From NCBI RefSeq assembly GCF_002777965.1, contig NZ_NGVR01000021.1, forward strand, positions 47,690 through 111,689: a stretch of DNA of 64,000 nucleotides, in the 5' to 3' direction. Every line of letters starts with the position of its first letter. Position 1 is the stretch's first letter. This document shows positions 51,639 to 62,947 of the stretch, piece after piece. The notes under the pieces are model-generated. The model ran no database searches and had not been told where the DNA came from. It saw only the letters and a program-made list of their open reading frames with translations. A program made the position numbers and the translations under genes. This DNA is from Proteus columbae. Its GTDB lineage: Bacteria; Pseudomonadota; Gammaproteobacteria; Enterobacterales; Enterobacteriaceae.

Positions 51639-52206
51639 TATACCCGTCATATTTCAAGTTGTAGCGTTGTTGACTGCGTTCATTCGCACTAGTCACATAC
51701 TTTTGTATGCTCCTAGCGACTCATTCACTTGTCGCCTAGCTACACTTCGAACTATTTAGGGTAAATTCAGGGTGTATACCTTGTTTATACCCGTCATATT
51801 TTAAGTTGTAGCGTTGTTGACTGCGTTCATTCGCACTAGTCACATACTTTTGTATGCTCCTAGCGACTCATTCACTTGTCGCCTAGCTACACTTCGAACT
51901 ATTTAGGGTAAATTCAGGGTGTATACCTTGTTTATACCCGTCATATTTTAAGTTGTAGCGTTGTTGACTGCGTTCATTCGCACTAGTCACATACTTTTGT
52001 ATGCTCCTAGCGACTCATTCACTTGTCGCCTAGCTACACTTCGAACTATTTAGGGTAAATTCAGGGTGTATACCTTGTTTATACCCGTCATATTTTAAGT
52101 TGTAGCGTTGTTGACTGCGTTCATTCGCACTAGTCACATACTTTTGTATGCTCCTAGCGACTCATTCACTTGTCGCCTAGCTACACCTCGAATTATTTAG
52201 AGTAAA
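51639..52206. repeat. Tandem array of four ERIC elements, 147-bp period
   Basis: Four 127-base ERIC copies start at 51639, 51786, 51933 and 52080, each separated by the same 20 bases (TTCAGGGTGTATACCTTGTT). The second and third are almost identical. The first differs in CATATTTCAAG, and the fourth has CACCTCGAATTATTTAGAGTA. The copies match ERIC in ends and centre (CAAGTTGTAG, CTTGTCGCCTAGCTAC). The period is exact at 147. Confidence 0.92.
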
Positions 52207-52506
52207 TTCAGGGTGTATACCCTGTTTTTAAATGATGCATACAGCATAAATAATCAATCGCTATTGATAAAGTCAAACAGAACAATCTATTTGATAGATT
52301 ATAGCTATCAATTTAATACAATAAAGTAGGATTATTTATGACTCCTTGTATAACGATTCATTCTAATCAACTTTGGAAATGAATACTATGCTTGTTAACA
52401 AGTCGTTATGAATAATATGATAAATTGACTTGGCATCTTTTTGATATATCAAATGTAATTCTACAATATGACAAAAAGATGAAACTCAAAATGGTAGTTA
52501 AATGTA
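52207..52506. other. AT-rich stretch between the ERIC array and acpH
   Basis: 300 bases with no gene recognised. It could hold the peroxiredoxin promoter if transcription starts beyond the array. Confidence 0.35.
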
Positions 52507-53094
52507 TCAGTCATCAAGTTGGTGATGCTGTGCTCTTTCTAACAATTGTGGATAAAACTGCCAAAAAATCTCACTTAATTCATCGTAATGTGTTTCAAGT
52601 ACGATATAAGAGCCAGCGAGCGCACTTAAGCGTGGTCTTCTTCTCGCCATTCCTTTCAATGTTTGAGCAATATATGCTTTGTCAGCATAACGAATTAACC
52701 AAGATTGTGACCATAGATACTCATTAAGCTCTTGGAATTTTTCAGGTGTTTGCCATAAATCAGGTTCAATAATATTTCGGGTTTGGGTGACAAATTTAGT
52801 TAAAGGTATATCCGGTTCGAATCTTGACCAATTTAAAGAAAGAAAATGATCCCAAAAAACATCTAAGGTAATCGGTGAAACTCGGCGATATTCATCAGGA
52901 AATAAAAGGCGAGCTTGTTTGACTAATGGGTGAGTGTCAGTGAGCACATCAATGCGTCTATGCATACGAATACCCTCAATCACAGCTTGGCTGTAATCAG
53001 AGCTAGGTGCGCCTTTAACGTAATCTGCCATCATATTGCCTAATAGAGAGCTTTTTGCCCTAAAGGCGAGATGTAAGTGAGCAAGATAATTCAT
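52507..53094 (-). CDS. acpH: Acyl-carrier-protein phosphodiesterase
   Basis: 195 residues (E. coli AcpH 193). HD-type hydrolase that removes the phosphopantetheine arm from holo-ACP. Conserved: MNYLAHLHLAF, GNMMADYVKG, GIRMHRRIDVLTDTHP, ITLDVFWDHFLS and RRRPRLSALAGS. The start at 53094 aligns with the family; an earlier in-frame start at 53142 would add 16 unrelated residues. It is divergent from queA as in E. coli. Confidence 0.93.
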   Translation of the reverse strand: MNYLAHLHLAFRAKSSLLGNMMADYVKGAPSSDYSQAVIEGIRMHRRIDVLTDTHPLVKQARLLFPDEYRRVSPITLDVFWDHFLSLNWSRFEPDIPLTKFVTQTRNIIEPDLWQTPEKFQELNEYLWSQSWLIRYADKAYIAQTLKGMARRRPRLSALAGSYIVLETHYDELSEIFWQFYPQLLERAQHHQLDD

Positions 53095-53201
53095 CACATC
53101 ATCATAGCGCTTTTTGAATAAAAAAGGGCTTCTTTCTTGCACTGATAAGCTGGCAGCACTAGACTAGTCCGCCTGTTTTTTATGAAAGTAGTCGTTTAAT
53201 T

Positions 53202-54275
53202 ATGCGTGTATCAGACTTTACATTTGAATTGCCAGAGGCATTGATTGCTCACTATCCGCAACCTCAACGCAGTGGTTGTCGTTTGCTTTCTTTAGACGGT
53301 GAGACGGGGGCTTTATCACACGGTATTTTTACCGATGTGTTAGATAAAATAAATGCGGGTGATCTGCTGGTTTTTAATAATACTCGCGTGATCCCTGCGC
53401 GTATTTATGGTCGTAAAGCGTCAGGTGGTAAAATCGAAGTGTTAGTTGAGCGTATGCTTGATGAACATCGCGTTCTTGCCCATGTAAGAGCCTCTAAATC
53501 GCCAAAAGAAGGCGCTGCACTTGTGCTAGGTGAAGATGAAAGTGTACAAGCAACTATGGTTGCGCGTCATGATACACTTTTTGAAATTCGCTTTGATGAT
53601 GAAAGAGATATTCTTACCATCCTAAATAGCATTGGGCATATGCCTTTACCTCCTTATATTGATCGTCCTGATGAAGAGTCTGATAAAGAGCTTTATCAAA
53701 CGGTTTATAATGAGCGTCCAGGCGCTGTTGCAGCACCTACTGCGGGATTACACTTTGACGAACCATTACTTCAAGCCTTAAAAGAAAAAGGTGTTGAAAT
53801 GGCATTTGTGACACTGCATGTTGGCGCTGGTACTTTCCAACCGGTGCGTGTTGATAATATCGAAGAACACACAATGCATTCTGAATACGCAGAAGTACCA
53901 CAAGAAGTGGTTGATGCTGTATTAGCGTGTAAAGCGCGTGGTAATCGCGTAATTGCTGTAGGTACAACTTCTGTTCGTTCATTAGAAAGTGCTGCAAAAG
54001 CAACAAACGATGCGTTAATAGCACCTTTCTTCGATGATACCCAAATCTTTATTTATCCGGGTTATCAATATCAAATTATTGATGCATTGATTACGAATTT
54101 CCATTTGCCTGAATCGACTTTAATCATGCTGGTTTCTGCTTTTGCTGGGTATAAAAATACCATGAATGCTTATAAAGAAGCGGTTGATCAAGAGTATCGT
54201 TTTTTCAGTTATGGTGATGCGATGTTTATTACTCGTAATCCTTTAGCTATCAATGAAAAAGTAGGACAAGAATAA
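53202..54275 (+). CDS. queA: QueA, tRNA epoxyqueuosine-forming transferase-isomerase
   Basis: 357 residues. It transfers the ribosyl part of SAM to 7-aminomethyl-deazaguanine in tRNA. Family blocks: [60 protein letters not shown], and [20 protein letters not shown]. It starts the queA-tgt-yajC-secDF cluster. Confidence 0.97.
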   Translation: MRVSDFTFELPEALIAHYPQPQRSGCRLLSLDGETGALSHGIFTDVLDKINAGDLLVFNNTRVIPARIYGRKASGGKIEVLVERMLDEHRVLAHVRASKSPKEGAALVLGEDESVQATMVARHDTLFEIRFDDERDILTILNSIGHMPLPPYIDRPDEESDKELYQTVYNERPGAVAAPTAGLHFDEPLLQALKEKGVEMAFVTLHVGAGTFQPVRVDNIEEHTMHSEYAEVPQEVVDAVLACKARGNRVIAVGTTSVRSLESAAKATNDALIAPFFDDTQIFIYPGYQYQIIDALITNFHLPESTLIMLVSAFAGYKNTMNAYKEAVDQEYRFFSYGDAMFITRNPLAINEKVGQE

Positions 54276-54381
54276 AGATTTATTATTCTTTTTAACGTTT
54301 TTCTTCGTTTTATGAATTGTTATTTCAATTTTATGGCTTAATCCCTTTGACTAAGCACGGGTTTTTGTTGAAGTAACATAT

Positions 54382-54420
54382 ACAGCCGTCTAACAAATGA
54401 TTAGAATGTGCTGTTTTTTA
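54382..54420 (+). other. Possible attenuator between queA and tgt
   Basis: ACAG..TCTAA-N7-TTAGA..CTGT with bulges, then T6ATT. Weak stem but a good T-run, so partial termination is possible. Confidence 0.35.
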
Positions 54421-54458
54421 TTGCGCATTGGACTGTTTTTCTGATGCTTGGAGGATGA

Positions 54459-55601
<1,143 letters not shown>

Positions 55602-55612
55602 TGTATACGAGA

Positions 55613-55642
55613 AAGCCCAATTCTGTGTATGATATTGGGCTT
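55613..55642 (+). other. Intercistronic hairpin tgt / yajC
   Basis: AAGCCCAAT-N12-ATTGGGCTT without a T-run, so probably an mRNA stability element. Confidence 0.5.
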
Positions 55643-55686
55643 ATAACTTGAATATCGTCGATATCGACAACAATGAGGAAAAGTGA

Positions 55687-56022
55687 ATGAGTTTTTTCAT
55701 TTCTGATGCTGTTGCTTCTGCTGGACAAGCAGCACCTGAAGCTAGCTTTATGTCTATTTTACCGATGTTAGTGATCTTTATTCTGATTTTCTATTTTATG
55801 ATCCTACGTCCACAGCAAAAACGTACTAAAGAACATCGTAAACTGATGGATTCTATTGGTAAAGGTGATGAAGTTTTAACGACTGGTGGTTTAATTGGTC
55901 GTGTTGTTAAGGTTTCAGATAACGGCTATATCGTTGTTGCTCTGAATGAAACAACTGAAGTAACTATCAAACGTGACTTTGTTGCCGCTGTATTACCTAA
56001 AGGCACAATGAAAGCTATTTAA
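55687..56022 (+). CDS. yajC: YajC, Sec translocon accessory subunit
   Basis: 111 residues. One membrane helix ([19 protein letters not shown]) followed by [14 protein letters not shown] and the cytosolic [15 protein letters not shown]. It associates with SecDF and is directly upstream of secD. Confidence 0.96.
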   Translation: MSFFISDAVASAGQAAPEASFMSILPMLVIFILIFYFMILRPQQKRTKEHRKLMDSIGKGDEVLTTGGLIGRVVKVSDNGYIVVALNETTEVTIKRDFVAAVLPKGTMKAI

Positions 56023-56054
56023 TAACATTTCCCCAAAGGGAAAAGGGAACTGCC

Positions 56055-57902
56055 GTGCTAAACCGTTATCCTTTGTGGAAGTACCTGATGTTGATAGCCG
56101 CTATCCTCATCGGTCTGCTTTACGCACTTCCTAACCTATATGGTGAGGATCCGGCTGTTCAAATCACTGGCGCGCGGGGAACCGCCGCCAATGAGCAAAC
56201 ACTGGATCAAGTTCGATCTTTATTAGATAAAGAAAAAATTGAAGCGAAATCTATTGCACTTGAAAATGGTGCGATTTTGGCTCGTTTCGGTAACCCTGAT
56301 ATTCAGTTACGTGCCCGCGAAGTGTTGTTGCCTGCATTAGGCGACCAGTTCATTGTTGCACTTAACCTAGCACCGGCAACACCAAAATGGTTAGAAGCCA
56401 TTGGCGGTGAGCCGATGAAACTGGGGTTAGACTTACGTGGTGGTGTTCACTTCTTGATGGAAGTCGATATGGAAACCGCGTTGGGTAAACTTCAGGAACA
56501 AAATGTTGAAAGTCTACGTACATTATTACGTGACGAAGGCATTCCGTATTCATCTATCCGTAAAACGGATAGCTATGGCGTTGAAATTCGTTTCCGTAAT
56601 TCGGATGATCGCTCTAAAGCTTCAGATTACCTAACTCGTCGTAATCAAGATCTCATTTTTAGAGATGGCGCAAATAACTCATTAAGAGCTATTTTTACTG
56701 ACGAACGTTTACGTGATGCGCGTACTTATGCAGTACAGCAAAACATCACCATCTTACGTAATCGTGTTAACCAGTTAGGTGTTGCAGAGCCATTAGTTCA
56801 ACGTCAAGGTGCTGACCGAATTGTTGTTGAATTACCGGGTATCCAAGATACCGCTCGTGCTAAAGAAATCTTAGGTGCGACAGCAACATTAGAATTCCGT
56901 TTAGTCAATACCACTGTTGATCCTTCTGCTTTAGAAACAGGTCGTATTCCGGGCGATTCAGAAGTGAAATATACCCGTGAAGGTAGACCAACTATTCTTT
57001 ATAAACGCGTTATTTTAACGGGTGACCACATTACTGACTCGACTTCTCAAGCTGATGAATATGGTCAACCTCAAGTGAATATTTCACTTGATAGTGCGGG
57101 TGGTTCTATCATGTCTAACTTTACGAAAGACAACGTCGGTAAACCGATGGCAACACTGTTCGTAGAGTATAAAGACAGCGGTAAACGCGATGAGAATGAC
57201 CGTGCTGTATTAGTTAAAAGCGAAGAAGTTATCAACGTTGCGAATATTCAAAGTCGTTTAGGAAATAGCTTCCGTATTACGGGTATTTCAAATGCGAATG
57301 AAGCACGTCAGTTATCTCTGTTATTACGTGCTGGTGCGTTGATTGCACCTATTCAAATCGTTGAAGAAAGAACGATTGGTCCAACTTTGGGTCTGCAAAA
57401 TATTACCCAAGGTTTAGAAGCGTGTTTATGGGGTCTGATTGCGTCTGTTGCCTTTATGATAATTTATTATCGTAAATTTGGTGTGATTGCGAGCACTGCA
57501 TTAATGGCTAACTTAGTGTTAATCGTTGGGGTAATGTCACTATTACCGGGCGCAACACTGACCATGCCGGGTATTGCAGGTATCGTATTAACACTTGCCG
57601 TGGCCGTCGATGCCAACGTACTGATAAACGAACGTATCAAAGAAGAGTTACGAAACGGCCGATCAGTACAACAAGCAATCCATGAAGGTTATAAAGGTGC
57701 CTTCTCCAGTATTATTGATGCGAACTTAACCACACTGATTACAGCCGTGATCCTTTATGCAGTCGGTACCGGCTCAATTAAAGGCTTTGCTATCACAACT
57801 GCAATCGGGGTTGCAACCTCCATGTTTACCGCTATTGTGGGTACGCGTGCGATTGTAAACCTGCTGTATGGTGGTAAACGCGTTAAGAAACTGTCTATTT
57901 AA
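56055..57902 (+). CDS. secD: SecD, Sec translocase accessory subunit
   Basis: 615 residues, equal to E. coli SecD, from a GTG start ([11 protein letters not shown]). The periplasmic P1 head contains [15 protein letters not shown]. The C-terminal half has RND-type helices with the proton-relay region [17 protein letters not shown]. It pulls secreted proteins with the proton gradient as part of SecDF. Confidence 0.97.
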   Translation: MLNRYPLWKYLMLIAAILIGLLYALPNLYGEDPAVQITGARGTAANEQTLDQVRSLLDKEKIEAKSIALENGAILARFGNPDIQLRAREVLLPALGDQFIVALNLAPATPKWLEAIGGEPMKLGLDLRGGVHFLMEVDMETALGKLQEQNVESLRTLLRDEGIPYSSIRKTDSYGVEIRFRNSDDRSKASDYLTRRNQDLIFRDGANNSLRAIFTDERLRDARTYAVQQNITILRNRVNQLGVAEPLVQRQGADRIVVELPGIQDTARAKEILGATATLEFRLVNTTVDPSALETGRIPGDSEVKYTREGRPTILYKRVILTGDHITDSTSQADEYGQPQVNISLDSAGGSIMSNFTKDNVGKPMATLFVEYKDSGKRDENDRAVLVKSEEVINVANIQSRLGNSFRITGISNANEARQLSLLLRAGALIAPIQIVEERTIGPTLGLQNITQGLEACLWGLIASVAFMIIYYRKFGVIASTALMANLVLIVGVMSLLPGATLTMPGIAGIVLTLAVAVDANVLINERIKEELRNGRSVQQAIHEGYKGAFSSIIDANLTTLITAVILYAVGTGSIKGFAITTAIGVATSMFTAIVGTRAIVNLLYGGKRVKKLSI

Positions 57903-57912
57903 GGAGCACGTT

Positions 57913-58881
57913 GTGGCACAGGATTATACTGTTGAACAATTAAACCATGGTCGTAAAGTCATTGACTTTATGCGTTGGGACAACGTCGCCTTTAGTATTT
58001 CGTTTCTGCTTTTGATAGCATCAATTGCTATCATTTCCGTGAAAGGATTTAACTGGGGACTGGATTTTACAGGTGGTACAGTAATTGAGATCAATCTCAG
58101 TCAACCAGCCGACCTTGATAAAATGCGTGATAGCCTAGATGCAGCGGGCTTTAAAGATCCTCTGTTACAAAACTTTGGTAGCAGTCGCGATATTATGGTG
58201 CGTATGCCTCCTGTTGAAGGACAGGCCGGCCAAGAATTAGGTAAGCAAGTCATTGATGTTATCAATGCTAAAGTTGATAACGACGCTGTAGTAAAACGTA
58301 TTGAATTTGTGGGGCCAAGTGTCGGTAGTGAATTGGCGCAAACAGGTGCAATGGCGTTATTATCTGCCCTTATCTGTATTCTTATCTATGTTGGATTCCG
58401 TTTTGAATGGCGTTTGGCATTAGGTGCGGTTATTGCACTTGCGCATGACGTAGTGATCACGCTGGGTGTGCTTGCACTTTTCCAGATAGAAGTTGATTTA
58501 ACCATTGTAGCGTCATTGATGTCTGTTATCGGTTACTCACTGAACGATAGTATTGTTGTATCTGACCGTATTCGTGAGAATTTCCGTAAAATCCGTCGTG
58601 GTACGTCTTATGAAATCATGAACGTATCTTTGACTCAGACATTAAGCCGTACCATCATGACATCAGCAACAACTTTACTGGTTGTTTTAATGCTGTATAT
58701 CTTTGGTGGTTCAATGCTTCAAGGCTTCTCTTTAGTGATGTTAATCGGTGTTTCAATCGGTACTATTTCTTCTATTTATGTGGCTTCTGCATTAGCACTG
58801 AAAATGGGAATGAAACGTGAACACTTGATTGTACAAAAAGTGGAAAAAGAGGGTGCCGATCAGACTACACTCTTACCATAA
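57913..58881 (+). CDS. secF: SecF, Sec translocase accessory subunit
   Basis: 322 residues. The GTG at 57913 has AAGGAG before it and gives the family start [15 protein letters not shown]; the frame opens earlier (57868) but inside secD. Marks: [36 protein letters not shown] and [12 protein letters not shown]. It lies ten bases after secD. Confidence 0.97.
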   Translation: MAQDYTVEQLNHGRKVIDFMRWDNVAFSISFLLLIASIAIISVKGFNWGLDFTGGTVIEINLSQPADLDKMRDSLDAAGFKDPLLQNFGSSRDIMVRMPPVEGQAGQELGKQVIDVINAKVDNDAVVKRIEFVGPSVGSELAQTGAMALLSALICILIYVGFRFEWRLALGAVIALAHDVVITLGVLALFQIEVDLTIVASLMSVIGYSLNDSIVVSDRIRENFRKIRRGTSYEIMNVSLTQTLSRTIMTSATTLLVVLMLYIFGGSMLQGFSLVMLIGVSIGTISSIYVASALALKMGMKREHLIVQKVEKEGADQTTLLP

Positions 58882-58908
58882 TAGAGCGTTTTTCTGATAA
58901 AACATCGC

Positions 58909-58945
58909 AAACACCCTGCCAGTGTATACTGACAGGGTGTTTTTT
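58909..58945 (+). terminator. Terminator of the secDF operon
   Basis: AACACCCTG(CCAGTGTATACTGA)CAGGGTGTT followed by T6; the inner part CAGT/ACTG also pairs. Confidence 0.88.
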
Positions 58946-58997
58946 GTTCACTGAACAGGTACACTGTTTATGAGTATTGTCAAAAGTAGGAATAACT

Positions 58998-59447
58998 ATG
59001 CATTGCCCATTTTGTGGAGCCGTAGATACCAAGGTAATTGATTCCAGACTTGTTGGTGATGGTTCACAAGTGCGCCGTCGTCGCCAATGTCTTGTTTGTC
59101 ATGAACGTTTTACTACCTTTGAAGTAGCAGAGTTAGTGATGCCTCGTGTTGTGAAAAGTGATGAAATACGTGAGCCTTTTGATGAAGAAAAACTTCGTCG
59201 AGGTATGCTTAAAGCATTAGAAAAGCGTCCAGTGAGTTCAGATGATGTTGAAGCTGCGATAAGCCATATCAAATCACAATTAAGAGCGACGGGTGAAAGA
59301 GAAATCCCTTCAAAAGAGATTGGCAATTTTGTTATGGAACAACTGAAGAAACTCGATAAAGTGGCTTATATTCGCTTTGCTTCTGTTTATCGTAGTTTTG
59401 AAGATATCCGTGATTTTGGTGAAGAAATTGCAAAATTACAGGATTAA
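58998..59447 (+). CDS. nrdR: NrdR, repressor of ribonucleotide reductase genes
   Basis: 149 residues. Zinc ribbon [13 protein letters not shown] and CLVCHERF, then the ATP-cone ([19 protein letters not shown]). It senses ATP/dATP. The ATG at 58998 with TAGGAA before it is preferred over the open frame from 58977, because the protein should begin MHCPFC. In E. coli tsx and yajI separate secF and nrdR; here they are absent. Confidence 0.96.
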   Translation: MHCPFCGAVDTKVIDSRLVGDGSQVRRRRQCLVCHERFTTFEVAELVMPRVVKSDEIREPFDEEKLRRGMLKALEKRPVSSDDVEAAISHIKSQLRATGEREIPSKEIGNFVMEQLKKLDKVAYIRFASVYRSFEDIRDFGEEIAKLQD

Positions 59448-59517
59448 TACATTAATACTGTGCTTTATTTAATGATTTGAAAAATAACGATAAATAATAA
59501 AATTACATGTAATTATT

Positions 59518-60672
59518 ATGATAAATAACAACAGCAACAATCCAAGTGAAAATGAAAGCCTGCATGATGAACACTATATGCGCCGAGCCATTGAGCTTGC
59601 TGCATTAGGTCGCTTTACAACATCGCCTAATCCTAATGTGGGGTGTGTGATTGTAAAAGAGGGGGAGATTATTGGTGAAGGTTATCACCATCACGCAGGT
59701 GGCCCTCATGCTGAAGTCAATGCATTAAAAATGGCAGGAGATAAAGCAAAAGGGGCGACAGCTTATGTCACACTTGAACCTTGTAGCCACTTTGGTAAAA
59801 CGCCACCTTGTGCTGATGCCTTGATTAATGCCGGAATAAAACGCGTTGTTGCTGCGATGCAAGATCCCAATCCTCAGGTTGCAGGACGAGGATTACACAA
59901 GTTATTATCAGCCGGAATTGATGTTTCTCATGGTGTTTTGATGCAAGAAGCTGAGAAATTAAATGTTGGCTTTTTTAAACGCATGAGAACAGGCTTCCCT
60001 TATATCCAGCTAAAATTAGGTGCGTCGTTAGATGGTAAAACAGCATTAGCATCAGGTGAAAGCCAATGGATAACCTCTAAAGCATCTCGTCGGGATGTAC
60101 AAAATTTTCGAGCCCAAGCCAGCGCTATTTTAACGACAAGTGCAACTGTGCTTGCTGACAATCCTTCTATGAATGTACGTTGGGATGAGCTTTCAGATGA
60201 AGTTAAAGCGCTTTATCCTGAAGAGACGCTACGCCAACCTATTCGTATTATTACGGATAGTCAAAATAGAGTGACTGAAAATCATAAAATCACTCAAATT
60301 GAAGGTGAATGTTGGTTGGCGCGTACAAAATCGCAGCTAAGTGACTGGCAAGGCAATGTATCAGAAATCCTATTACCAACGAATGGCAAAAACAGTGGTG
60401 TGGATTTAGTTTTATTAATGATGCAATTGGGTAAACGTAATATCAATACTGTATGGGTTGAAAGTGGCGCTCATTTTGCTGGCGCATTATTAGAAGCAGG
60501 GCTTGTTGATGAGCTTATTATTTATATTGCACCTAAAATTTTAGGGAATGATGCACGTGGATTATTTGCACTTTCTCCACTTTCATCCTTGTCCGAAGCT
60601 CCTGAATTTACAGTAGATTCTCTCCAAAAAATTGGCTCTGATATCAGAGTTTGCTTAAAACCTCGTTATTAA
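59518..60672 (+). CDS. ribD: RibD, riboflavin deaminase/reductase
   Basis: 384 residues. The N-terminal deaminase domain has the zinc site HAEVNAL and PCSHFGKTPPC. The C-terminal reductase domain has KLGASLDGKTALASGESQWI and VWVESGAHFAGALLEAGLVDEL. It performs steps two and three of riboflavin synthesis. The first 16 residues are extra relative to E. coli; no strong ribosome site is seen, so the start is less certain. Confidence 0.95.
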   Translation: MINNNSNNPSENESLHDEHYMRRAIELAALGRFTTSPNPNVGCVIVKEGEIIGEGYHHHAGGPHAEVNALKMAGDKAKGATAYVTLEPCSHFGKTPPCADALINAGIKRVVAAMQDPNPQVAGRGLHKLLSAGIDVSHGVLMQEAEKLNVGFFKRMRTGFPYIQLKLGASLDGKTALASGESQWITSKASRRDVQNFRAQASAILTTSATVLADNPSMNVRWDELSDEVKALYPEETLRQPIRIITDSQNRVTENHKITQIEGECWLARTKSQLSDWQGNVSEILLPTNGKNSGVDLVLLMMQLGKRNINTVWVESGAHFAGALLEAGLVDELIIYIAPKILGNDARGLFALSPLSSLSEAPEFTVDSLQKIGSDIRVCLKPRY

Positions 60673-60696
60673 TAGACGCAAATAAGTGTGTCTACG

Positions 60697-60720
60697 GCGC
60701 TATTTGTAGTAAAATAGCGC
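60697..60720 (+). other. Hairpin after ribD
   Basis: GCGCTATTT-GTAGTA-AAATAGCGC is a perfect nine-pair stem without T-run, 24 bases after the ribD stop. It may be mRNA protection or an operator. Confidence 0.45.
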
Positions 60721-60770
60721 TGTGTGTGTTATTTCCTGTCGTTACGACATCGTTATCAGCCAACTAAATG

Positions 60771-60792
60771 CCTTGATTTATCAAGGGTTTTT
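60771..60792 (+). terminator. Weak terminator between ribD and ribE
   Basis: CCTTGA-TTTA-TCAAGG then GTTTTT. The short stem means partial termination at most. Confidence 0.4.
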
Positions 60793-60840
60793 GGCTCCTT
60801 TGCTGTGTAATAATAAAACAGAGCGCAGTAAAGGAAAGAA

Positions 60841-60866
60841 TATGATAAAATCCGCGCCCCGCGGAT
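60841..60866 (+). promoter_or_regulatory. Extended -10 and hairpin before ribE
   Basis: TATGATAAAAT resembles an extended -10 (TGATAAAAT), with no good -35. It is followed by TCCGCG-CCC-CGCGGA (60851-60865), a GC-rich stem just ahead of the AGGAG ribosome site. No FMN riboswitch is recognisable. Confidence 0.35.
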
Positions 60867-60884
60867 AGGAGAAAAAGGTAACCT

Positions 60885-61355
60885 ATGAACGTAATCAAAG
60901 GTGTTGTCGCGGCGCCAAATGCACGCGTAGCAATTGCAATTGCCCGTTTTAATAACTTTATCAACGATAACCTATTAGAAGGTGCCGTTGATGCATTAGA
61001 ACGTATTGGACAAGTTTCCTCTGAAAATATTACCGTCGTTTGGGTTCCTGGCGCTTATGAGTTGCCATTAACTGTTAAAGCATTAGCAGAAAGCGACAAA
61101 TACGATGCAGTTATCGCATTAGGTACTGTTATCCGTGGTGGAACCGCACATTTTGAATACGTTGCTGGCGAATGTAGTTCTGGCCTATCTCAAGTTGCAA
61201 TGCAAAGTGAGATCCCTGTGACTTTTGGTGTATTAACCACTGAAAATATTGAACAGGCTATTGAACGTGCTGGAACTAAAGCGGGCAATAAAGGTGCTGA
61301 AGCTGCAATGACAGCACTAGAAATGATCAATGTACTTAAAGCCATAAAAGGCTAA
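60885..61355 (+). CDS. ribE: 6,7-dimethyl-8-ribityllumazine synthase
   Basis: 156 residues (also called RibH). Makes the riboflavin precursor in a 60-mer shell. Marks: [53 protein letters not shown] with the catalytic His, and [19 protein letters not shown]. Confidence 0.97.
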   Translation: MNVIKGVVAAPNARVAIAIARFNNFINDNLLEGAVDALERIGQVSSENITVVWVPGAYELPLTVKALAESDKYDAVIALGTVIRGGTAHFEYVAGECSSGLSQVAMQSEIPVTFGVLTTENIEQAIERAGTKAGNKGAEAAMTALEMINVLKAIKG

Positions 61356-61383
61356 TCATCTGTTTTAACTTAAGGGGAATTTT

Positions 61384-61797
61384 GTGAAACCTGCTGCTCG
61401 TCGTCGTGCTCGTGAGTGTGCTGTTCAAGCTATCTACTCATGGCAATTATCCGGAAATGACATCGCGGATGTGGAATTGGAGTTTTTATCCGAGCAGGAT
61501 ACCCAAGGTGTAGATATTGCTTATTTTCGTGAGCTTTTAGTGGGTGTTGCCATTAATGCAACACGTTTAGATAAGGCGATGGAACCTTATTTATCCCGCC
61601 AACTTGAAGAGTTAGGTCAAGTTGAAAAAGCAATTTTACGTTTAGCAATGTTTGAACTTAGCTTCCGTGAAGATGTTCCTTACAAAGTTGCGATTAACGA
61701 AGCGATTGAACTGGCTAAGGTATTTGGTGCTGACGATAGCCATAAATTTGTTAATGGCGTGCTTGATAAAGCTGCACCAACTGTACGTAAAAAATAA
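61384..61797 (+). CDS. nusB: NusB, transcription antitermination factor
   Basis: 137 residues from a GTG with AAGGGG before it. It binds boxA RNA with NusE (ribosomal protein S10) in rRNA antitermination. Marks: [18 protein letters not shown], and [20 protein letters not shown]. It lies 28 bases after ribE. Confidence 0.97.
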   Translation: MKPAARRRARECAVQAIYSWQLSGNDIADVELEFLSEQDTQGVDIAYFRELLVGVAINATRLDKAMEPYLSRQLEELGQVEKAILRLAMFELSFREDVPYKVAINEAIELAKVFGADDSHKFVNGVLDKAAPTVRKK

Positions 61798-61830
61798 CGT
61801 TTTTCACGTTTCCTCTATGGTAAATAATTC

Positions 61831-61857
61831 AAGGCCGGTATTTCCGGCCTTTTGTTT
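61831..61857 (+). terminator. Terminator after nusB
   Basis: AAGGCCGG-TATTT-CCGGCCTT followed by TTGTTT. thiL follows, so it may be partial. Confidence 0.8.
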
Positions 61858-61900
61858 AATAAAGCTAGTCTAGTATGCATAGCTCAATAGGAAATAGATA

Positions 61901-62884
61901 ATGCCTTGTGGTGAATTCTCCCTTATTAAGCAATATTTCACTTCACAACCTGTAAAACGAAAAGATGTGAGTACAGGAATTGGCGATGACTGCGCAATAT
62001 TAACTGTGCCTGAAAAGCAACAAGTTGCTATTAGTACTGATACTTTAGTAAGTGGCATTCATTTCCTTCCTTCTATCTCACCTGAAGATTTAGCCTATAA
62101 AGCACTTGCTGTAAATATTAGTGATTTAGCTGCCGTTGGCGCAGATCCTTCTTGGGCTTCATTAGCTTTAACACTTCCTGATACAAACAGTGAATGGCTT
62201 GAGGCATTTAGCCGCTCCTTCTTTGCATTAGCTGATTATTATGCAATCCAGCTAATCGGCGGTGATACCACGCGTGGCCCTTTAAGCTTAACAATCACAA
62301 TACAAGGGCTAGTTCCACAAGGAACGGCATTATTACGTTCAGGAGCTAAAATTGGCGATTGGATCTATGTTACGGGTTTTTTAGGTGATAGTGCAGCAGG
62401 GCTTGCTGTCTTACAAAATAGATTACAGCCGACAGAAAAAGAGAATAGTGATTATTTTGTTGCACGGCATTTGCGCCCTCAACCTCGTTTACTACAAGGT
62501 CAAGCATTACGCCATTTAGCGACATCTGCGATTGATATTTCTGATGGCTTGATTTCAGACTTGAATCATATTCTCACGGCAAGTGGTTGTGGTGCTCGCT
62601 TAAATTTAGATGCATTACCTTACTCGCCAGCGATGAAAGCAGAAGTGAGCGAAGAACAAGCGGAGGTTTGGGCATTAAGTGGCGGTGAAGATTACGAACT
62701 TTGCTTTACAGTACCTGAAATAAACCGTGGCGCTTTAGAAATTGCATTAGCGCATACCGGCGCAGATTTTCATTGTATAGGGCAAATTATGCCGATTGCT
62801 GAAGGTATTCGTTATTTACGTGATGGTAAAGATGTTTATCCTAATCTTAAAGGCTTTGATCACTTTAGTGAGTGTAACGAGTAA
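61901..62884 (+). CDS. thiL: ThiL, thiamine-monophosphate kinase
   Basis: 327 residues. It phosphorylates thiamine monophosphate to the active cofactor. Starts [13 protein letters not shown]; metal and ATP motifs are [58 protein letters not shown] and [11 protein letters not shown]. The pgpA gene that follows in E. coli is not here. Confidence 0.96.
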   Translation: MPCGEFSLIKQYFTSQPVKRKDVSTGIGDDCAILTVPEKQQVAISTDTLVSGIHFLPSISPEDLAYKALAVNISDLAAVGADPSWASLALTLPDTNSEWLEAFSRSFFALADYYAIQLIGGDTTRGPLSLTITIQGLVPQGTALLRSGAKIGDWIYVTGFLGDSAAGLAVLQNRLQPTEKENSDYFVARHLRPQPRLLQGQALRHLATSAIDISDGLISDLNHILTASGCGARLNLDALPYSPAMKAEVSEEQAEVWALSGGEDYELCFTVPEINRGALEIALAHTGADFHCIGQIMPIAEGIRYLRDGKDVYPNLKGFDHFSECNE

Positions 62885-62899
62885 GGTTTACTTAAACAA

Positions 62900-62923
62900 A
62901 AAGGCGCTTAATAAGCGCCTTTG
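62900..62923. terminator. Terminator between thiL and the convergent gene
   Basis: AAAGGCGCTTA / (A)TAAGCGCCTTT, a ten- to eleven-pair stem with A-rich left flank and T3 right flank. Confidence 0.75.
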
Positions 62924-62947
62924 AGAATATTTTGAAGAGATCGCTAA

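Noticed and set aside
51639..52206. Regular repeats that could suggest a CRISPR array
   Set aside because: The repeated unit is 147 bases including the intervals; spacers are identical and the unit is ERIC. No cas genes.
60672..60884. FMN riboswitch before ribE
   Set aside because: The conserved FMN-aptamer blocks are not visible; only simple hairpins are present.
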